Shown here: positions 27,865 through 36,633 of the stretch, piece by piece
How the letters are laid out: every line of letters starts with the position of its first letter
Position numbering within the stretch: the first letter of the stretch is position 1
NCBI GenBank assembly: GCA_018223105.1
Contig: JAAEYY010000005.1
Span: forward strand, 64,918 to 128,917
Source: a bacterium
GTDB taxonomy: Bacteria > Bacteroidota > Bacteroidia > NS11-12g > UBA9320
Direction of reading: 5' to 3'
DNA length: 64,000 nt
The notes under the pieces: generated by a model
Database searches by the model: none
What the model saw: only the letters and a program-made list of their open reading frames with translations
What the model was told of the DNA's origin: nothing
Program-made: the position numbers and the translations under genes

Positions 27865-28830
27865 TTAGATACTTTCTTTTTCAGCTTCCCTTTGCCTTGC
27901 TAGGTGGCTTTTATAAGGCAACCAACTCACAATACAAATCCTTTCTGTTTTGGTAGGTTCGCCTTTGTCTTTTGTTAGAATATCGTGAACGGTAGAGGTG
28001 TTAAATTCTCGTACCTCTTTTTTGTTGCCTTTTCGGTACTGGTAAGTAAAAGTTGAACAAATCCAGTCCTTTATTTCTTTCGGTGTGTTTAACAAAAAAC
28101 CGTTGTACTTTAACCTTTTGAAAACCTCAACAAATTTGTTTTGATTATGTGGAAATAGCAGAAGTTCTTGGAGATGTTCACCTTGCAAGGCTTTTTTAAG
28201 TTCGTCTTCTTTGCCTTGAAAATATCCTTTTAGCTCATTATGTAGGCTTTCAATTATTTCGGTACTGCTAAATGATATTAACGCTTCATTCAATTCAGGT
28301 TTTGGCTTTTCGGTTTGTTCAGGTGGTTCGCCCTCGGAAAGCTTCTCCCAAAGTGGTATTTTCAGGTCTTTAATCATTTCTTTGCGTTCGGTCGGGCTAT
28401 ACGGGTTGAATGTTTCCAACCATTCTTTTTGCCAATCAATGCACCATTTTATGACCTCATTAAATACCTCATTTTGAGTTTTTTTGTATTCGATTCTGCA
28501 AATAAATATTGTATGGTTCAACCAATCTTTACGGGCTTTGTAAGCGCCGTAGAAGTCGCATTTGTCTTGTTCATAGCCCTCACCTTTTTTTCGTGCATAG
28601 AGTTTAAGTTGTTCGCCTAAAATCATATCCAGTTTAGCAAGGTCGGTTTGGTGGCTTATGTGTTCTAAAAATGCTTCATTATTTCCCCCAATCCAAAGAT
28701 GGCAAAACCATTTATTATCAAATCCAAGCGTAACAAATGACCGTTCGTCCATTGTGTCCGCCATTTGCTCTATGTGTCGTAAATTCTCACTGCTTAGTAA
28801 TGAATAATAAGTTGTTTCCCTGTTTGCCAT
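27865..28830 (-). CDS. Element 1 protein of unknown function
   Basis: A 321-residue soluble protein between the excisionase-like gene and the integrase. There is no signal peptide. The N-terminal half is mixed alpha/beta with several Trp (DNKWFCHLWIGGNNEAF); a polar linker with EGEPPEQTEKPKPELNE lies near residues 165-180; the C-terminal part is helical and ends in a basic tail. Genes at this site in Bacteroidota elements are variable. I do not recognise a family. Confidence 0.6.
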   Translation of the reverse strand: MANRETTYYSLLSSENLRHIEQMADTMDERSFVTLGFDNKWFCHLWIGGNNEAFLEHISHQTDLAKLDMILGEQLKLYARKKGEGYEQDKCDFYGAYKARKDWLNHTIFICRIEYKKTQNEVFNEVIKWCIDWQKEWLETFNPYSPTERKEMIKDLKIPLWEKLSEGEPPEQTEKPKPELNEALISFSSTEIIESLHNELKGYFQGKEDELKKALQGEHLQELLLFPHNQNKFVEVFKRLKYNGFLLNTPKEIKDWICSTFTYQYRKGNKKEVREFNTSTVHDILTKDKGEPTKTERICIVSWLPYKSHLARQREAEKESI

Positions 28831-28884
28831 TGTCTTTTATGCTGGTTGTGAAAAAAGTGAAAAAAGTGAAGGTCTAAATAAACA

Positions 28885-30111
28885 TTAATTAGCTTGCTTA
28901 AATGCAGTAGTTAATACATCAGTTTCACTTTGAATTTGTTCGTTCTCAAAACTATCCAAGTAGTTTTCAGTAACTCCCACGCTGCTATGTCCAAGCAATT
29001 CACTAATCATTTCAATAGTGGTCCCGGAACGTTTAAGAATTGTTGCAAAGCTATGTCGGGCAAAATATGTTGTAACCTCTTTGTTTATTCCAACTTCAGA
29101 AGCAATTTGCTTCATGTGCTTGTTGATTGATTTAGTAACAGACCAGTAAACATATTTTCTTTGTTCGGCATCCATATTGTTGTTGATGTGAGGAAAAATA
29201 TAAGCTTCCTTATTAATGGATAGCATTCCCCATTTTTCTATTATTCTAAGTGTTTCAGGTTTGAGGGCAACTGAGATTTGTTTGCTTTCCCGTCTGCTTC
29301 TTTTTGTCTTAGCCCGTCTGTATGTTAGCATATTGCCGTTAATATTGGACCACTTCAATAAGCAGAAGTCTTTTACATTCATACCATTACACAAGTATAA
29401 AAATAGCCAGTAGTCCTTAGCCTTGTCTTTTGCGCTTAATGGAGGACTTTCATAGTTGTAAATTTTTCCTATTTCATCAAGTGTCAAGGCCTTTTTGATA
29501 TTCTTACTGGTTGGTATTGTGTACTTGTTTTTACCTTTCCCAAATGGGTAAACCTTTGTGTTAATACTCTGAGAATTGTAGACCGTTCTCAAGCTTCTCA
29601 GATAAATACCGACTGTTGAGATGCTTTTGCCTTTGGTCATCATCCAATTTTCGTACTTCTTTAGAAATGATGGTGTAACTTCAGCAAAAGATAGATCTGA
29701 TTTATACTTGCTTAGGCTTACTTTGGCGTTGTGGTAGCTGTCTGCTGTTTTGAGTCTGTTTTCCAGTCGTAGGTTTTCAATGTATTTATCAAATGCGAAT
29801 GACACACTATCTGTTGTGTTCCTATGGTCCAAGTACATTTCTTGAAAAGCATCAAAAGAAAATACTGCTAGTGTTTTTATCACATCGTTAGCTTTATTCT
29901 CAAAGTATTCAGATTTGACCTTTAACTCTTTCTGTTCGTTGGTTTTTCTTTTTCCAAATAATGCCTGTTCAAACTCTTTCGACGTAGCATCTAATCCGGT
30001 GGAGTAGTATTTCCGTTTTCTGTTATAAGTTACTTTAATCTTGATTGAACACTTGCCGTTTTGCTTTGGTCGGTTTTGATCTAAATAAATAATGGCTGTT
30101 GCTTGATTCAT
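28885..30111 (-). CDS. Tyrosine integrase of element 1 (CTnDOT type)
   Basis: About 408 residues from the ATG giving MNQATAIIYLD. An arm-binding domain (residues 1-85, KIKVTYNRKRKYYSTGLD) and a SAM-like core-binding domain (about 95-195) precede the catalytic domain. Box II is FARHSFATILKRSG, followed by ELLGHSSVGVTENYL with His and the nucleophile Tyr. The usual first catalytic Arg is absent: the region reads YLCNGMNVKDFCLLKW, as in CTnDOT-like integrases. It lies 150 bases from the att copy at 30262, where its own element ends. Confidence 0.92.
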   Translation of the reverse strand: MNQATAIIYLDQNRPKQNGKCSIKIKVTYNRKRKYYSTGLDATSKEFEQALFGKRKTNEQKELKVKSEYFENKANDVIKTLAVFSFDAFQEMYLDHRNTTDSVSFAFDKYIENLRLENRLKTADSYHNAKVSLSKYKSDLSFAEVTPSFLKKYENWMMTKGKSISTVGIYLRSLRTVYNSQSINTKVYPFGKGKNKYTIPTSKNIKKALTLDEIGKIYNYESPPLSAKDKAKDYWLFLYLCNGMNVKDFCLLKWSNINGNMLTYRRAKTKRSRRESKQISVALKPETLRIIEKWGMLSINKEAYIFPHINNNMDAEQRKYVYWSVTKSINKHMKQIASEVGINKEVTTYFARHSFATILKRSGTTIEMISELLGHSSVGVTENYLDSFENEQIQSETDVLTTAFKQAN

Positions 30112-30261
30112 GTTTGTAACACAAATGTAACACAATAGCATATCAATATCACAAACTAAAGAACTATTAATACGTACTATAATGGCTTAGAAGAGCTAAA
30201 ATAAAAGGGGTATGCTTTGTTTTTGTTTTGAGTTGTTCAATTCTTGTTTTGTGTTGAAAAA

Positions 30262-30308
30262 CTGACTCATAATCAGGTGGTCCCTGGTTCGAGCCCAGGT
30301 GGGCCCAC
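30262..30308 (+). repeat. Attachment site copy 2 (junction of elements 1 and 2)
   Basis: The 47 bases are identical to 22847-22893 of the tRNA gene. Upstream sequence (GTGTTGAAAAA) is unlike the tRNA, so this is only a 3' fragment. It is attR of element 1 and attL of element 2. Confidence 0.93.
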
Positions 30309-30316
30309 TGATAATC

Positions 30317-30354
30317 AAGGGGTTACGACTTTGAAAGGTTGTAACCCTTTTTTT
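30317..30354 (+). terminator. Terminator after att copy 2
   Basis: AAGGGGTTAC and GTAACCCTT pair around a 14-base loop and are followed by a run of T. It is unrelated in sequence to the terminators after att copies 1 and 3. Confidence 0.75.
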
Positions 30355-30449
30355 ATTGCAAGGTTCTTGCAAGCCAAGGGTGTTGAAATTGTCATTTAAT
30401 GTCATGGTTTGACACGGGTCCTATAAAATTGGAGGACGTTGTGTTAAAC

Positions 30450-30531
30450 TAGCTAAACTGCTACTACTGATCATCTTTGACCGGTTTACCTGTGGGCGGT
30501 TTATGGTGGACAGTTTATCCGGTTTATCCAC
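30450..30531 (+). repeat. 80-bp direct repeat, left copy, with DnaA-box-like sites
   Basis: The stretch from CTAGCTAAACTGCT to GGTTTATCCAC recurs at 31257-31335 with a few changes, flanking one gene. The conserved middle reads GATCATCTTTGACC, then CCTGTGGGCGGTTTATGGTGG. TTATCCGGT (30515-30523) and TTATCCACT (30524-30532) resemble the DnaA box TTATCCACA. The gene-free interval 30355-30714 otherwise shows only AT-rich DNA. Confidence 0.75.
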
Positions 30532-30714
30532 TTTATAGTATCATCAGATTATTTTCCAAAAAATATTTTCATTTCTTTTTGGGAAGGGATGAGTTGATTT
30601 TACAGTGTATCACAACTATAGATTTATACAATCGGAGTGAGGGGTTTCGTAATTCAAAAAATTTTATGTACCATTTTTTATGTCGGTACTAATTCAATCA
30701 CCGCTTGATGAAAT

Positions 30715-31227
30715 ATGAAAATAGAAAATAATGATTTTGCGAAGGGTTATGACCCATTAGATGATATGATCAACAGCCTTGAAGCTAAATGCGAGATGCC
30801 AATGGAAGATTATTTAGATGAATACAATAAATACTTGCATTTAAGAGAAATTCAAGAATGGCAAGATTTCTTTGAGGAACCTCGTACAGCCTACTGTTTT
30901 ATAGCGGATTTGAAGGATAATTTGAATGAATCGAGTTGTTTGAAATTTAAGATTTGGCTTGCCGCATATTTCTTAAATTTAATCGTTGATGAAAATGAAG
31001 CGAAGACAGTATATCCCTGGGATGATAAAATGACCAAATTGATAATGGACAAAGCACTTCTTTTATGTTCTATGGAACACAAGAGTCGACGATATGGCGG
31101 TGGATATGACAGGGAAACCTATAATCGGATAAGTAATGAACTTTCTAAATTAGCCGAGGAGACTTTTCATATTGAATACTATCTGAGTTACATTGAAAGG
31201 GATTTCGAAAGGTATGATGAAGAATGA
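30715..31227 (+). CDS. Unknown acidic protein flanked by direct repeats
   Basis: A 170-residue soluble protein, acidic and helical, with no signal peptide or recognised motif. The middle part CLKFKIWLAAYFLNLIVDENE is the most hydrophobic stretch (given in part). It is flanked on both sides by an 80-bp direct repeat, as if inserted or copied as a cassette. A 12-base sequence GGTTCTGTTGCA, also found at 51463, begins just after its stop codon. Function unknown. Confidence 0.6.
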   Translation: MKIENNDFAKGYDPLDDMINSLEAKCEMPMEDYLDEYNKYLHLREIQEWQDFFEEPRTAYCFIADLKDNLNESSCLKFKIWLAAYFLNLIVDENEAKTVYPWDDKMTKLIMDKALLLCSMEHKSRRYGGGYDRETYNRISNELSKLAEETFHIEYYLSYIERDFERYDEE

Positions 31228-31256
31228 AGGTTCTGTTGCATTGACCTAAATATACC

Positions 31257-31335
31257 TAGTTAAACTGCTGCTGATCATCTTTGACCAGTTTACCTGTGGG
31301 CGGTTTATGGTGGTAAGACTGTCCGGTTTATCCAC
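31257..31335 (+). repeat. 80-bp direct repeat, right copy
   Basis: Matches 30450-30531 in order and direction, with a 3-base deletion in the CTACTACTG/CTGCTG part and substitutions near GGTGGTAAGACTG. It leads into the 23-bp tandem repeat. Confidence 0.75.
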
Positions 31336-31373
31336 CACAACATTTAAAGGTTATCCACCACAACATTTAAGGG
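31328..31373 (+). repeat. Two 23-bp tandem repeats with DnaA-box-like starts
   Basis: TTATCCACCACAACATTTAA plus three bases is repeated at 31328 and 31351. Each unit begins with TTATCCACC, one base from the DnaA box TTATCCACA. They may be iterons of a replication origin or regulatory sites for the genes on either side. Confidence 0.6.
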
Positions 31374-31401
31374 GTTCAGGGAACTCCTTTAAGACAGGGG
31401 G

Positions 31402-32319
31402 TCAATTAGAGGCCTTTATCTCAATCAGTTCGAACTCGATTTTTTCATTTCCCGTTTTGAAAGTTGTTACATGCTGTTTCAATATTATTATACATTCCTG
31501 GTTTAAGAAATTCTGGTCATATGATATAAGTTCATCTTCAGAAAGATCAGGGCTAATAAATCCGGATAATTTTTTTTCGTTGCTATCCTGAATTTCAAAT
31601 CGACCAGAATCAAGTAAAAGCCCCCTAAACACACCTTGTATAATTAATTCACTTTCCTTGTCTGTTGTTTCTGCAACTCTTTCAAAGGCTTCTTTAACCT
31701 TCTGCTCAGAAATTTGAATCCCAATCTCGTTTGATTCCATTTTTAATATTGAATCATTCTCTGCGACTTCTTCTAATAGTTTTCGGAGATTGGTCAAATT
31801 CCTTTTTGGTACTTCTGCAATAATTTTCTCAAACGTCTCATCATCTATTGTTGAACTTTCGATGATATGCATAACTTGTTTAATAGCATTTGACACATCT
31901 ATACTGTCAAATAAGTCATTTGCCTCTAGTTGGCTTAGCTCAACTCCAAATGAACCAACTGGTAAAGCCGTTAAATATAAATCTGTTGTAGCTCCTTTTC
32001 TTCTTCTTCCACGTTTACCTACTTCACCAAATCTTACTAATGCAGCCTGTGTTTTAACCATTTCTTGTAAAGAATTCACGGTTTTTACAACAAATGACGA
32101 TTTGATACCTTGTGATCCGATGACACTTTTGCCACTAAAGAGTAATTGGATGGTTGGTTCAAAAGCCTCCTTTGGTATTTTTTCTAATTCAATCTTTAGC
32201 TCGTTGATTTTTTCCTTAATCCCTTCCGCCATCAAAGGGTGATCAACTACCATATCTAACATCCGTTCGGAATCTAGTATCTGAGCTTTTAGCTGTTCTA
32301 TTTTTCGAAACAGGTTCAT
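31402..32319 (-). CDS. Unknown partner of the DUF6932 protein
   Basis: A 305-residue soluble protein. Residues 1-50 form a coiled coil (FRKIEQLKAQILDSERML), residues 95-115 contain a very basic stretch GKRGRRRKGA, and the rest is alpha/beta with acidic patches. Its start lies five bases after the DUF6932 stop, so the two are almost certainly one operon. No enzyme motif is visible. Paired with an NTase-fold gene it could be an antitoxin, effector or adaptor; this is inference only. Confidence 0.65.
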   Translation of the reverse strand: MNLFRKIEQLKAQILDSERMLDMVVDHPLMAEGIKEKINELKIELEKIPKEAFEPTIQLLFSGKSVIGSQGIKSSFVVKTVNSLQEMVKTQAALVRFGEVGKRGRRRKGATTDLYLTALPVGSFGVELSQLEANDLFDSIDVSNAIKQVMHIIESSTIDDETFEKIIAEVPKRNLTNLRKLLEEVAENDSILKMESNEIGIQISEQKVKEAFERVAETTDKESELIIQGVFRGLLLDSGRFEIQDSNEKKLSGFISPDLSEDELISYDQNFLNQECIIILKQHVTTFKTGNEKIEFELIEIKASN

Positions 32320-32324
32320 CTTTA

Positions 32325-32876
32325 CTAGAGAGAATTTAGGAAATCGATGGCATGTTGGTCATCAACTGGAGTGTTGATTGGAACTCTAAGAATTCCCTTC
32401 CAAATACTATTCCTATTATGTGTGAAAAGCTGAATCCAATAGCGGGTCATTTCAACGGTTACATCTGGATTGTAACTGTAGTCAACCGGATAATGATCAA
32501 CTTTAAACTTATTTTTTGCTAAAACAGGGTTTGCAAATTCTGGGAAATTTGCTCGAATATTAGCTTGATCTGCGGGAGTTAGACCACCAAAGAATGTTAC
32601 TGCGTCAATATCGTTTGGAGGGCGCCTCTCTGACACTTCGATGTTCTCTAAGAAGCTGCCGTCCAGCCATTGGAATCCATAAATGACTCCATTGGTTGTC
32701 ATGGTTTGGCGAAATGTAACAAGACCTTTTAATATATCAATTCTTTCTGTGCTTGTTGCAAATCGATGGCAGAGTTCTAAAATAGTACAAGGGTAAGGAG
32801 ATAGGTGAGCCTTTTGAGTCGGATTGCCTAAGTGAGGTGGTAGTACATTGTTATGGTCAAAGTTAGGTATGGGCAT
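32325..32876 (-). CDS. DUF6932 nucleotidyltransferase-like protein
   Basis: A 183-residue protein. The central motif FQWLDGSFLENIEVSERRP then PNDIDAVTFF fits the nucleotidyltransferase-fold pattern: GS followed after a dozen residues by D-x-D. DUF6932 proteins have this layout. NTase-fold proteins of mobile elements often act as toxins or antitoxins (AbiEii, MntA). The front reads MPIPNFDHNNVLPPHLG, typical of the family. It leads a two-gene operon with the unknown gene 31402-32319. Confidence 0.72.
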   Translation of the reverse strand: MPIPNFDHNNVLPPHLGNPTQKAHLSPYPCTILELCHRFATSTERIDILKGLVTFRQTMTTNGVIYGFQWLDGSFLENIEVSERRPPNDIDAVTFFGGLTPADQANIRANFPEFANPVLAKNKFKVDHYPVDYSYNPDVTVEMTRYWIQLFTHNRNSIWKGILRVPINTPVDDQHAIDFLNSL

Positions 32877-33177
32877 CTCAGAAATGTTTCTTTTTTATTC
32901 TAGGTGTTTGCAATTGATTAAGAGGTATTTACTCTATTGTAAAAAGTTGCAAGGTAGCTAAATAAGTCAATGTTGTCAATTGATTAGTGAAGTTGAAGAG
33001 TGCTTAATCTACATAGATGTCTTTAATACGTTCTTGATTGTACGCCGATATATAAAAATGTATAGTGCTTCACTCTTTGTCGCGTGTAGTCTAATCAACT
33101 TTCCACACAATAATAAGTGCTTTCTATCTTATATTATGAGACATAATTGTAATTTAGTGGCCAATAATTTCAGAGCA
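32877..33177. other. Divergent intergenic region before the restriction locus
   Basis: About 300 AT-rich bases between the leftward DUF6932 gene and the rightward XRE gene; both promoters should lie here. No convincing TAnnTTTG box or palindrome was found. An open frame runs through it in phase with the XRE gene, but its content is not protein-like. Confidence 0.4.
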
Positions 33178-33366
33178 ATGAATCGAATCAAAGAAGTGCT
33201 TGAAGAAAAAGGAATTAAGCAGACTTGGCTAGCTGAAAAACTTGGAAAGAGTTACAATATGGTGAACTCATATGTACAGAACAGACAGCAACCAAGACTT
33301 GAAGTGCTTTTCGAGATTGCCGAAATACTAGAAGTTAAACCACAAGACTTAATAAAAGACAAATAA
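33178..33366 (+). CDS. XRE-family regulator of the restriction locus
   Basis: A 62-residue helix-turn-helix protein, [12 protein letters not shown] then [19 protein letters not shown] and [16 protein letters not shown]. This is a minimal Cro/C-protein-like repressor often found directly before hsdM in Bacteroidota. The ATG at 33178 fits the family start; an in-frame ATG at 33136 would add 14 residues. Its TAA overlaps the ATG of the next gene by one base. It probably times expression of the restriction genes. Confidence 0.85.
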   Translation: MNRIKEVLEEKGIKQTWLAEKLGKSYNMVNSYVQNRQQPRLEVLFEIAEILEVKPQDLIKDK

Positions 33367-35510
33367 TGACAAGCATAAACCAAAGGGCTGAATTACAAGC
33401 TAAAATCTGGAAAATAGCAAATGATGTTCGTGGCTCAGTAGATGGATGGGACTTCAAACAGTTTGTGCTAGGAACGCTGTTCTACCGTTTTATCAGTGAA
33501 AATTTCACCAACTATATTGAAGGCGGTGATGAAAGCGTGAAATACCCAAGCCTTTCAGATGATGTAATTACACCCGAAATAAAGGATGATGCAGTTAAGA
33601 CAAAAGGCTACTTTATCTATCCAAGTCAACTTTTTGTCAATGTTGCCAAAACAGCGAATACCAATTCCAATCTTAACACCGACCTAAAAGCAATTTTTGA
33701 CTCAATTGAAAGTTCGGCAAACGGGTATCCCTCTGAACAAGACATTAAAGGATTGTTTGCTGATTTTGATACAACTAGCTCACGACTTGGTAATACCGTT
33801 GAAAACAAAAACAGCCGATTAGCATCCGTTATTAAAGGTGTTGAAGAGTTGAATTTTGGAAAATTTGAAGAAAGCGAAATAGAACTCTTTGGTGATGCCT
33901 ATGAATTTCTAATTGGTAATTATGCCGCCAATGCAGGAAAATCGGGTGGTGAATTCTTCACTCCTGTTCACGTTTCCAAACTCATTGCTCAATTGGCAAT
34001 GCATGGGCAAACCACCGTGAACAAAATTTATGACCCAGCAGCAGGTTCTGGCTCTTTGCTTTTACAAGCTAAAAAGCATTTTGATGACCACATCATTGAA
34101 GAAGGTTTCTTTGGGCAAGAGGTAAACCACACCACCTACAATTTGGCTCGTATGAACATGTTTTTACATAACATCAATTACGACAAGTTTCATATTGTAT
34201 TGGGTGACACATTAAGAAACCCACAACTAGCTGATGAAAAGCCCTTTGATGCCATTGTATCTAATCCGCCTTATTCTGTAAAATGGATAGGTGATGCTGA
34301 CCCCACCATGATCAACGATGACCGTTTTGCTCCTGCTGGTGTTCTTGCTCCTAAGTCAAAAGCCGATTTTGCCTTTGTACTTCATTGTTTAAGTTATTTA
34401 TCGAGCAAAGGTCGGGCTGCCCTAGTTTGCTTCCCTGGAATATTTTACCGTGGCGGTGCAGAACAGAAAATTCGAAAATACTTGGTTGATAACAACTATG
34501 TAGAAACAGTTATTTCATTAGCCCCAAATCTTTTTTATGGAACAACAATAGCGGTCAATCTTCTGGTACTTTCCAAACACAAAGCAGAAAATAAAACCCA
34601 GTTCATCGATGCAAGCGGTGAAGATTTCTTCAAGAAAGTAACCAACAACAATGTGATGACTGACAAGCATATTGCCAAGGTTGTGGAAATATTTGCTAGC
34701 AAGGAAGATATTGCGCATGTGGCAATCTCCATTGATAATTCTGCCATTGCTGAAAATGATTATAATTTGACCGTAAGTAAATACGTAGAACAAATAAGCA
34801 TACAGCAAGAGATTAATATTGATGATCTGAACGAAGATTTATATCAAACAGTTAACAAGATAAATTCCCTTCGCAATGACCTTAATGATTTAATAGAAAA
34901 TTTTACTGAAGACAATAACATTGATTTCATTTCAAAATTACTAGACGGGAGTTCGGTAGAATGGGTTACTCTTTCAGATATAGCCACGATTACAATTGGA
35001 GAATTTGTTCATAAAAGTAAGCAAGATGATTCTGCAGAATATCCAGTGTATAACGGTGGTATAACTCCAACAGGTTATTACAGCAAGTATAACAACACTG
35101 GGAATAAAATTATTGTTAGTGCCAGAGGTGCAAATGCTGGATTTGTAAATCGAATATCAACTCCATATTGGGCAGGAAATAGTTGCTATTCCGTTGGATT
35201 AATAAATCCAGAAAAAATCAATTGGATTTACATCTACTATTATTTGAAAGGGAACGAAAACCAATTGATTGGTGGACAGCAAAAAGGTGGTGGAGTTCCT
35301 GCAGTTTCTAAGAAACAGATGGAGTCATTCATGATACCAATTCCACCAATTGATGCACAAAATAGAATTGTTGACCTCATGGATGGATTGACAAGAACTA
35401 CCGCAGATTTAGAAGTGAAACTACAAAGCGAACTTGAAGCACGTAAAAGACAGTATGAATTTTACCGTGATATATTACTAACATTTCCTAAGGATAATTT
35501 AGAAGAATAA
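33366..35510 (+). CDS. Type I methyltransferase HsdM fused to a half HsdS
   Basis: A 714-residue fusion. Residues 1-520 are a complete HsdM: helical N terminus ([19 protein letters not shown]), SAM motif [12 protein letters not shown] at about 223, catalytic NPPYS at about 300, and the HsdM end [10 protein letters not shown]. From about residue 525 an HsdS begins without a break: [15 protein letters not shown] is the usual start of a specificity subunit, one target-recognition domain follows, and [20 protein letters not shown] is the usual HsdS C terminus. HsdS normally has two such domains; here only one. No separate hsdS exists. Dimerisation would predict a symmetric bipartite target. Confidence 0.9.
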   Translation: MTSINQRAELQAKIWKIANDVRGSVDGWDFKQFVLGTLFYRFISENFTNYIEGGDESVKYPSLSDDVITPEIKDDAVKTKGYFIYPSQLFVNVAKTANTNSNLNTDLKAIFDSIESSANGYPSEQDIKGLFADFDTTSSRLGNTVENKNSRLASVIKGVEELNFGKFEESEIELFGDAYEFLIGNYAANAGKSGGEFFTPVHVSKLIAQLAMHGQTTVNKIYDPAAGSGSLLLQAKKHFDDHIIEEGFFGQEVNHTTYNLARMNMFLHNINYDKFHIVLGDTLRNPQLADEKPFDAIVSNPPYSVKWIGDADPTMINDDRFAPAGVLAPKSKADFAFVLHCLSYLSSKGRAALVCFPGIFYRGGAEQKIRKYLVDNNYVETVISLAPNLFYGTTIAVNLLVLSKHKAENKTQFIDASGEDFFKKVTNNNVMTDKHIAKVVEIFASKEDIAHVAISIDNSAIAENDYNLTVSKYVEQISIQQEINIDDLNEDLYQTVNKINSLRNDLNDLIENFTEDNNIDFISKLLDGSSVEWVTLSDIATITIGEFVHKSKQDDSAEYPVYNGGITPTGYYSKYNNTGNKIIVSARGANAGFVNRISTPYWAGNSCYSVGLINPEKINWIYIYYYLKGNENQLIGGQQKGGGVPAVSKKQMESFMIPIPPIDAQNRIVDLMDGLTRTTADLEVKLQSELEARKRQYEFYRDILLTFPKDNLEE

Positions 35511-35511
35511 C

Positions 35512-36624
35512 ATGGGACAGACGTTAATAGAAATAGCAACTAAGTTAAGGGATGCTAATAAAAAAGTGCAGTTAATCTATGCGTTTAACGGTTCAGGAAA
35601 AACACGTTTGTCTCGTGAGTTCAAAGAATTGATAGCACCAAAAAAACCTGAAAGTGAAGATGAAACTGGGGTTGAAGTCCTTTACTATAATGCCTTTACA
35701 GAAGATTTATTCTATTGGGATAATGATTTGGAAAACGATTCTGACAGGAAGTTAAAAATCCAGTCTAATGGTTACACCAATTGGGTACTTGTTGAACAAG
35801 GTCAAGAACCAAATATAGCGAGCCATTTTCAACGCTATACTAATGATAAACTAACACCAAAGTTTAACGAAGGATTTTCAGAAATCCGTTTCTCATTTGA
35901 AACAGGTGATGATTCAGATTCTGAATTTGTAAAGATTTCTAAAGGAGAGGAAAGCTGTTTTATCTGGAGCGTTTTTTACAGTTTGTTGGAGCAAACTATT
36001 AGTGTTTTAAATGTTGCAGAAGAAGCTGATCGAGAAACAGACCAATTCAACGACTTACAATACGTATTTATTGACGACCCAGTAAGTTCTTTGGATGACA
36101 CGCACCTAATTGAATTAGCGGTTGATATTGCTTCCTTAATTAAGTCCAGCACTTCTGAATTGAAGTTTATTATAACTACCCATAATCCATTATTCTACAA
36201 CGTTCTCTTCAATGAATTTAGTAGAGTGAAGAAAACGATGAAATGGCGTTTAGAAAAATTAATTGATGGTTCTTTTTCTCTTGCTGAGCAACCAAAAGAC
36301 TCTCCTTTCTCCTATCATCTATTTCTTTTATCTGAACTTGAAAAGGTGGTTGAATCAGGTGACATTCAAAAATATCACTTCAATTTTCTAAGAAATTTAT
36401 TCGAAAAGACTTCCACTTTTCTTGGCTTCAACAACTGGGAAGAACTGTTGCCCCAAGAATCAAGGCAAGCATATTATAATCGCATAATTAACCTATCTAG
36501 CCATTCAAAGCATAATGGTGAGGAAATTTCAATTATAGAAGAAAATGATAAGAGAGTATTGAGTTTTCTGGTAGGAGAAGTAAAAAGAATGTATGGTTTC
36601 AAATCCGCAGTTAATCAAGCATAA
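35512..36624 (+). CDS. PrrC-like anticodon nuclease candidate (AAA/ABC ATPase)
   Basis: A 370-residue protein between the methyltransferase and hsdR. The ABC-type ATPase part has Walker [12 protein letters not shown] (about 24-34), a signature-like ISKGEES, Walker [14 protein letters not shown] (about 184) and an H-loop ITTHNP (about 222). The C-terminal part contains R294-x3-E298 (RNLFE) and H331 (LSSHSKH). PrrC of E. coli uses Arg320, Glu324 and His356, nearly the same spacing, to cut tRNA-Lys. PrrC genes lie at the same place in type IC restriction loci. The alternative is an RloA-type ATPase without nuclease activity. The start codon is one base past the previous stop. Confidence 0.72.
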   Translation: MGQTLIEIATKLRDANKKVQLIYAFNGSGKTRLSREFKELIAPKKPESEDETGVEVLYYNAFTEDLFYWDNDLENDSDRKLKIQSNGYTNWVLVEQGQEPNIASHFQRYTNDKLTPKFNEGFSEIRFSFETGDDSDSEFVKISKGEESCFIWSVFYSLLEQTISVLNVAEEADRETDQFNDLQYVFIDDPVSSLDDTHLIELAVDIASLIKSSTSELKFIITTHNPLFYNVLFNEFSRVKKTMKWRLEKLIDGSFSLAEQPKDSPFSYHLFLLSELEKVVESGDIQKYHFNFLRNLFEKTSTFLGFNNWEELLPQESRQAYYNRIINLSSHSKHNGEEISIIEENDKRVLSFLVGEVKRMYGFKSAVNQA

Positions 36625-36633
36625 GAAAAGAAA

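Larger units (their letters stand above)
22893..30308. mobile_element. Element 1: small integrative, satellite-like island
   Basis: Bounded by the exact 47-bp tRNA-end repeat. It carries, all leftward, an integrase next to its right end, an unknown gene, an excisionase-like HTH protein, a winged-helix protein, a P4-type primase-helicase, a DUF6371 protein, a DUF5681 protein and a lipoprotein. No structural phage genes, relaxase or conjugation genes are recognised. This content resembles phage satellites (P4 and PICI types) more than a conjugative element; that assignment is inference. Confidence 0.85.

Noticed and set aside
30196-30405. Leftward 69-codon frame with GPTWARTRDH
   Set aside because: It is an antisense reading of the tRNA fragment at 30262-30308 with terminator DNA; not protein-like.
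31328-31373. Two 23-bp units as a mini CRISPR
   Set aside because: Directly adjacent units without spacers; better read as iterons.
32980-33177. Upstream extension of the XRE frame (66 codons)
   Set aside because: It covers the divergent promoter region and is Cys/Phe-rich; family proteins start at the ATG at 33178.
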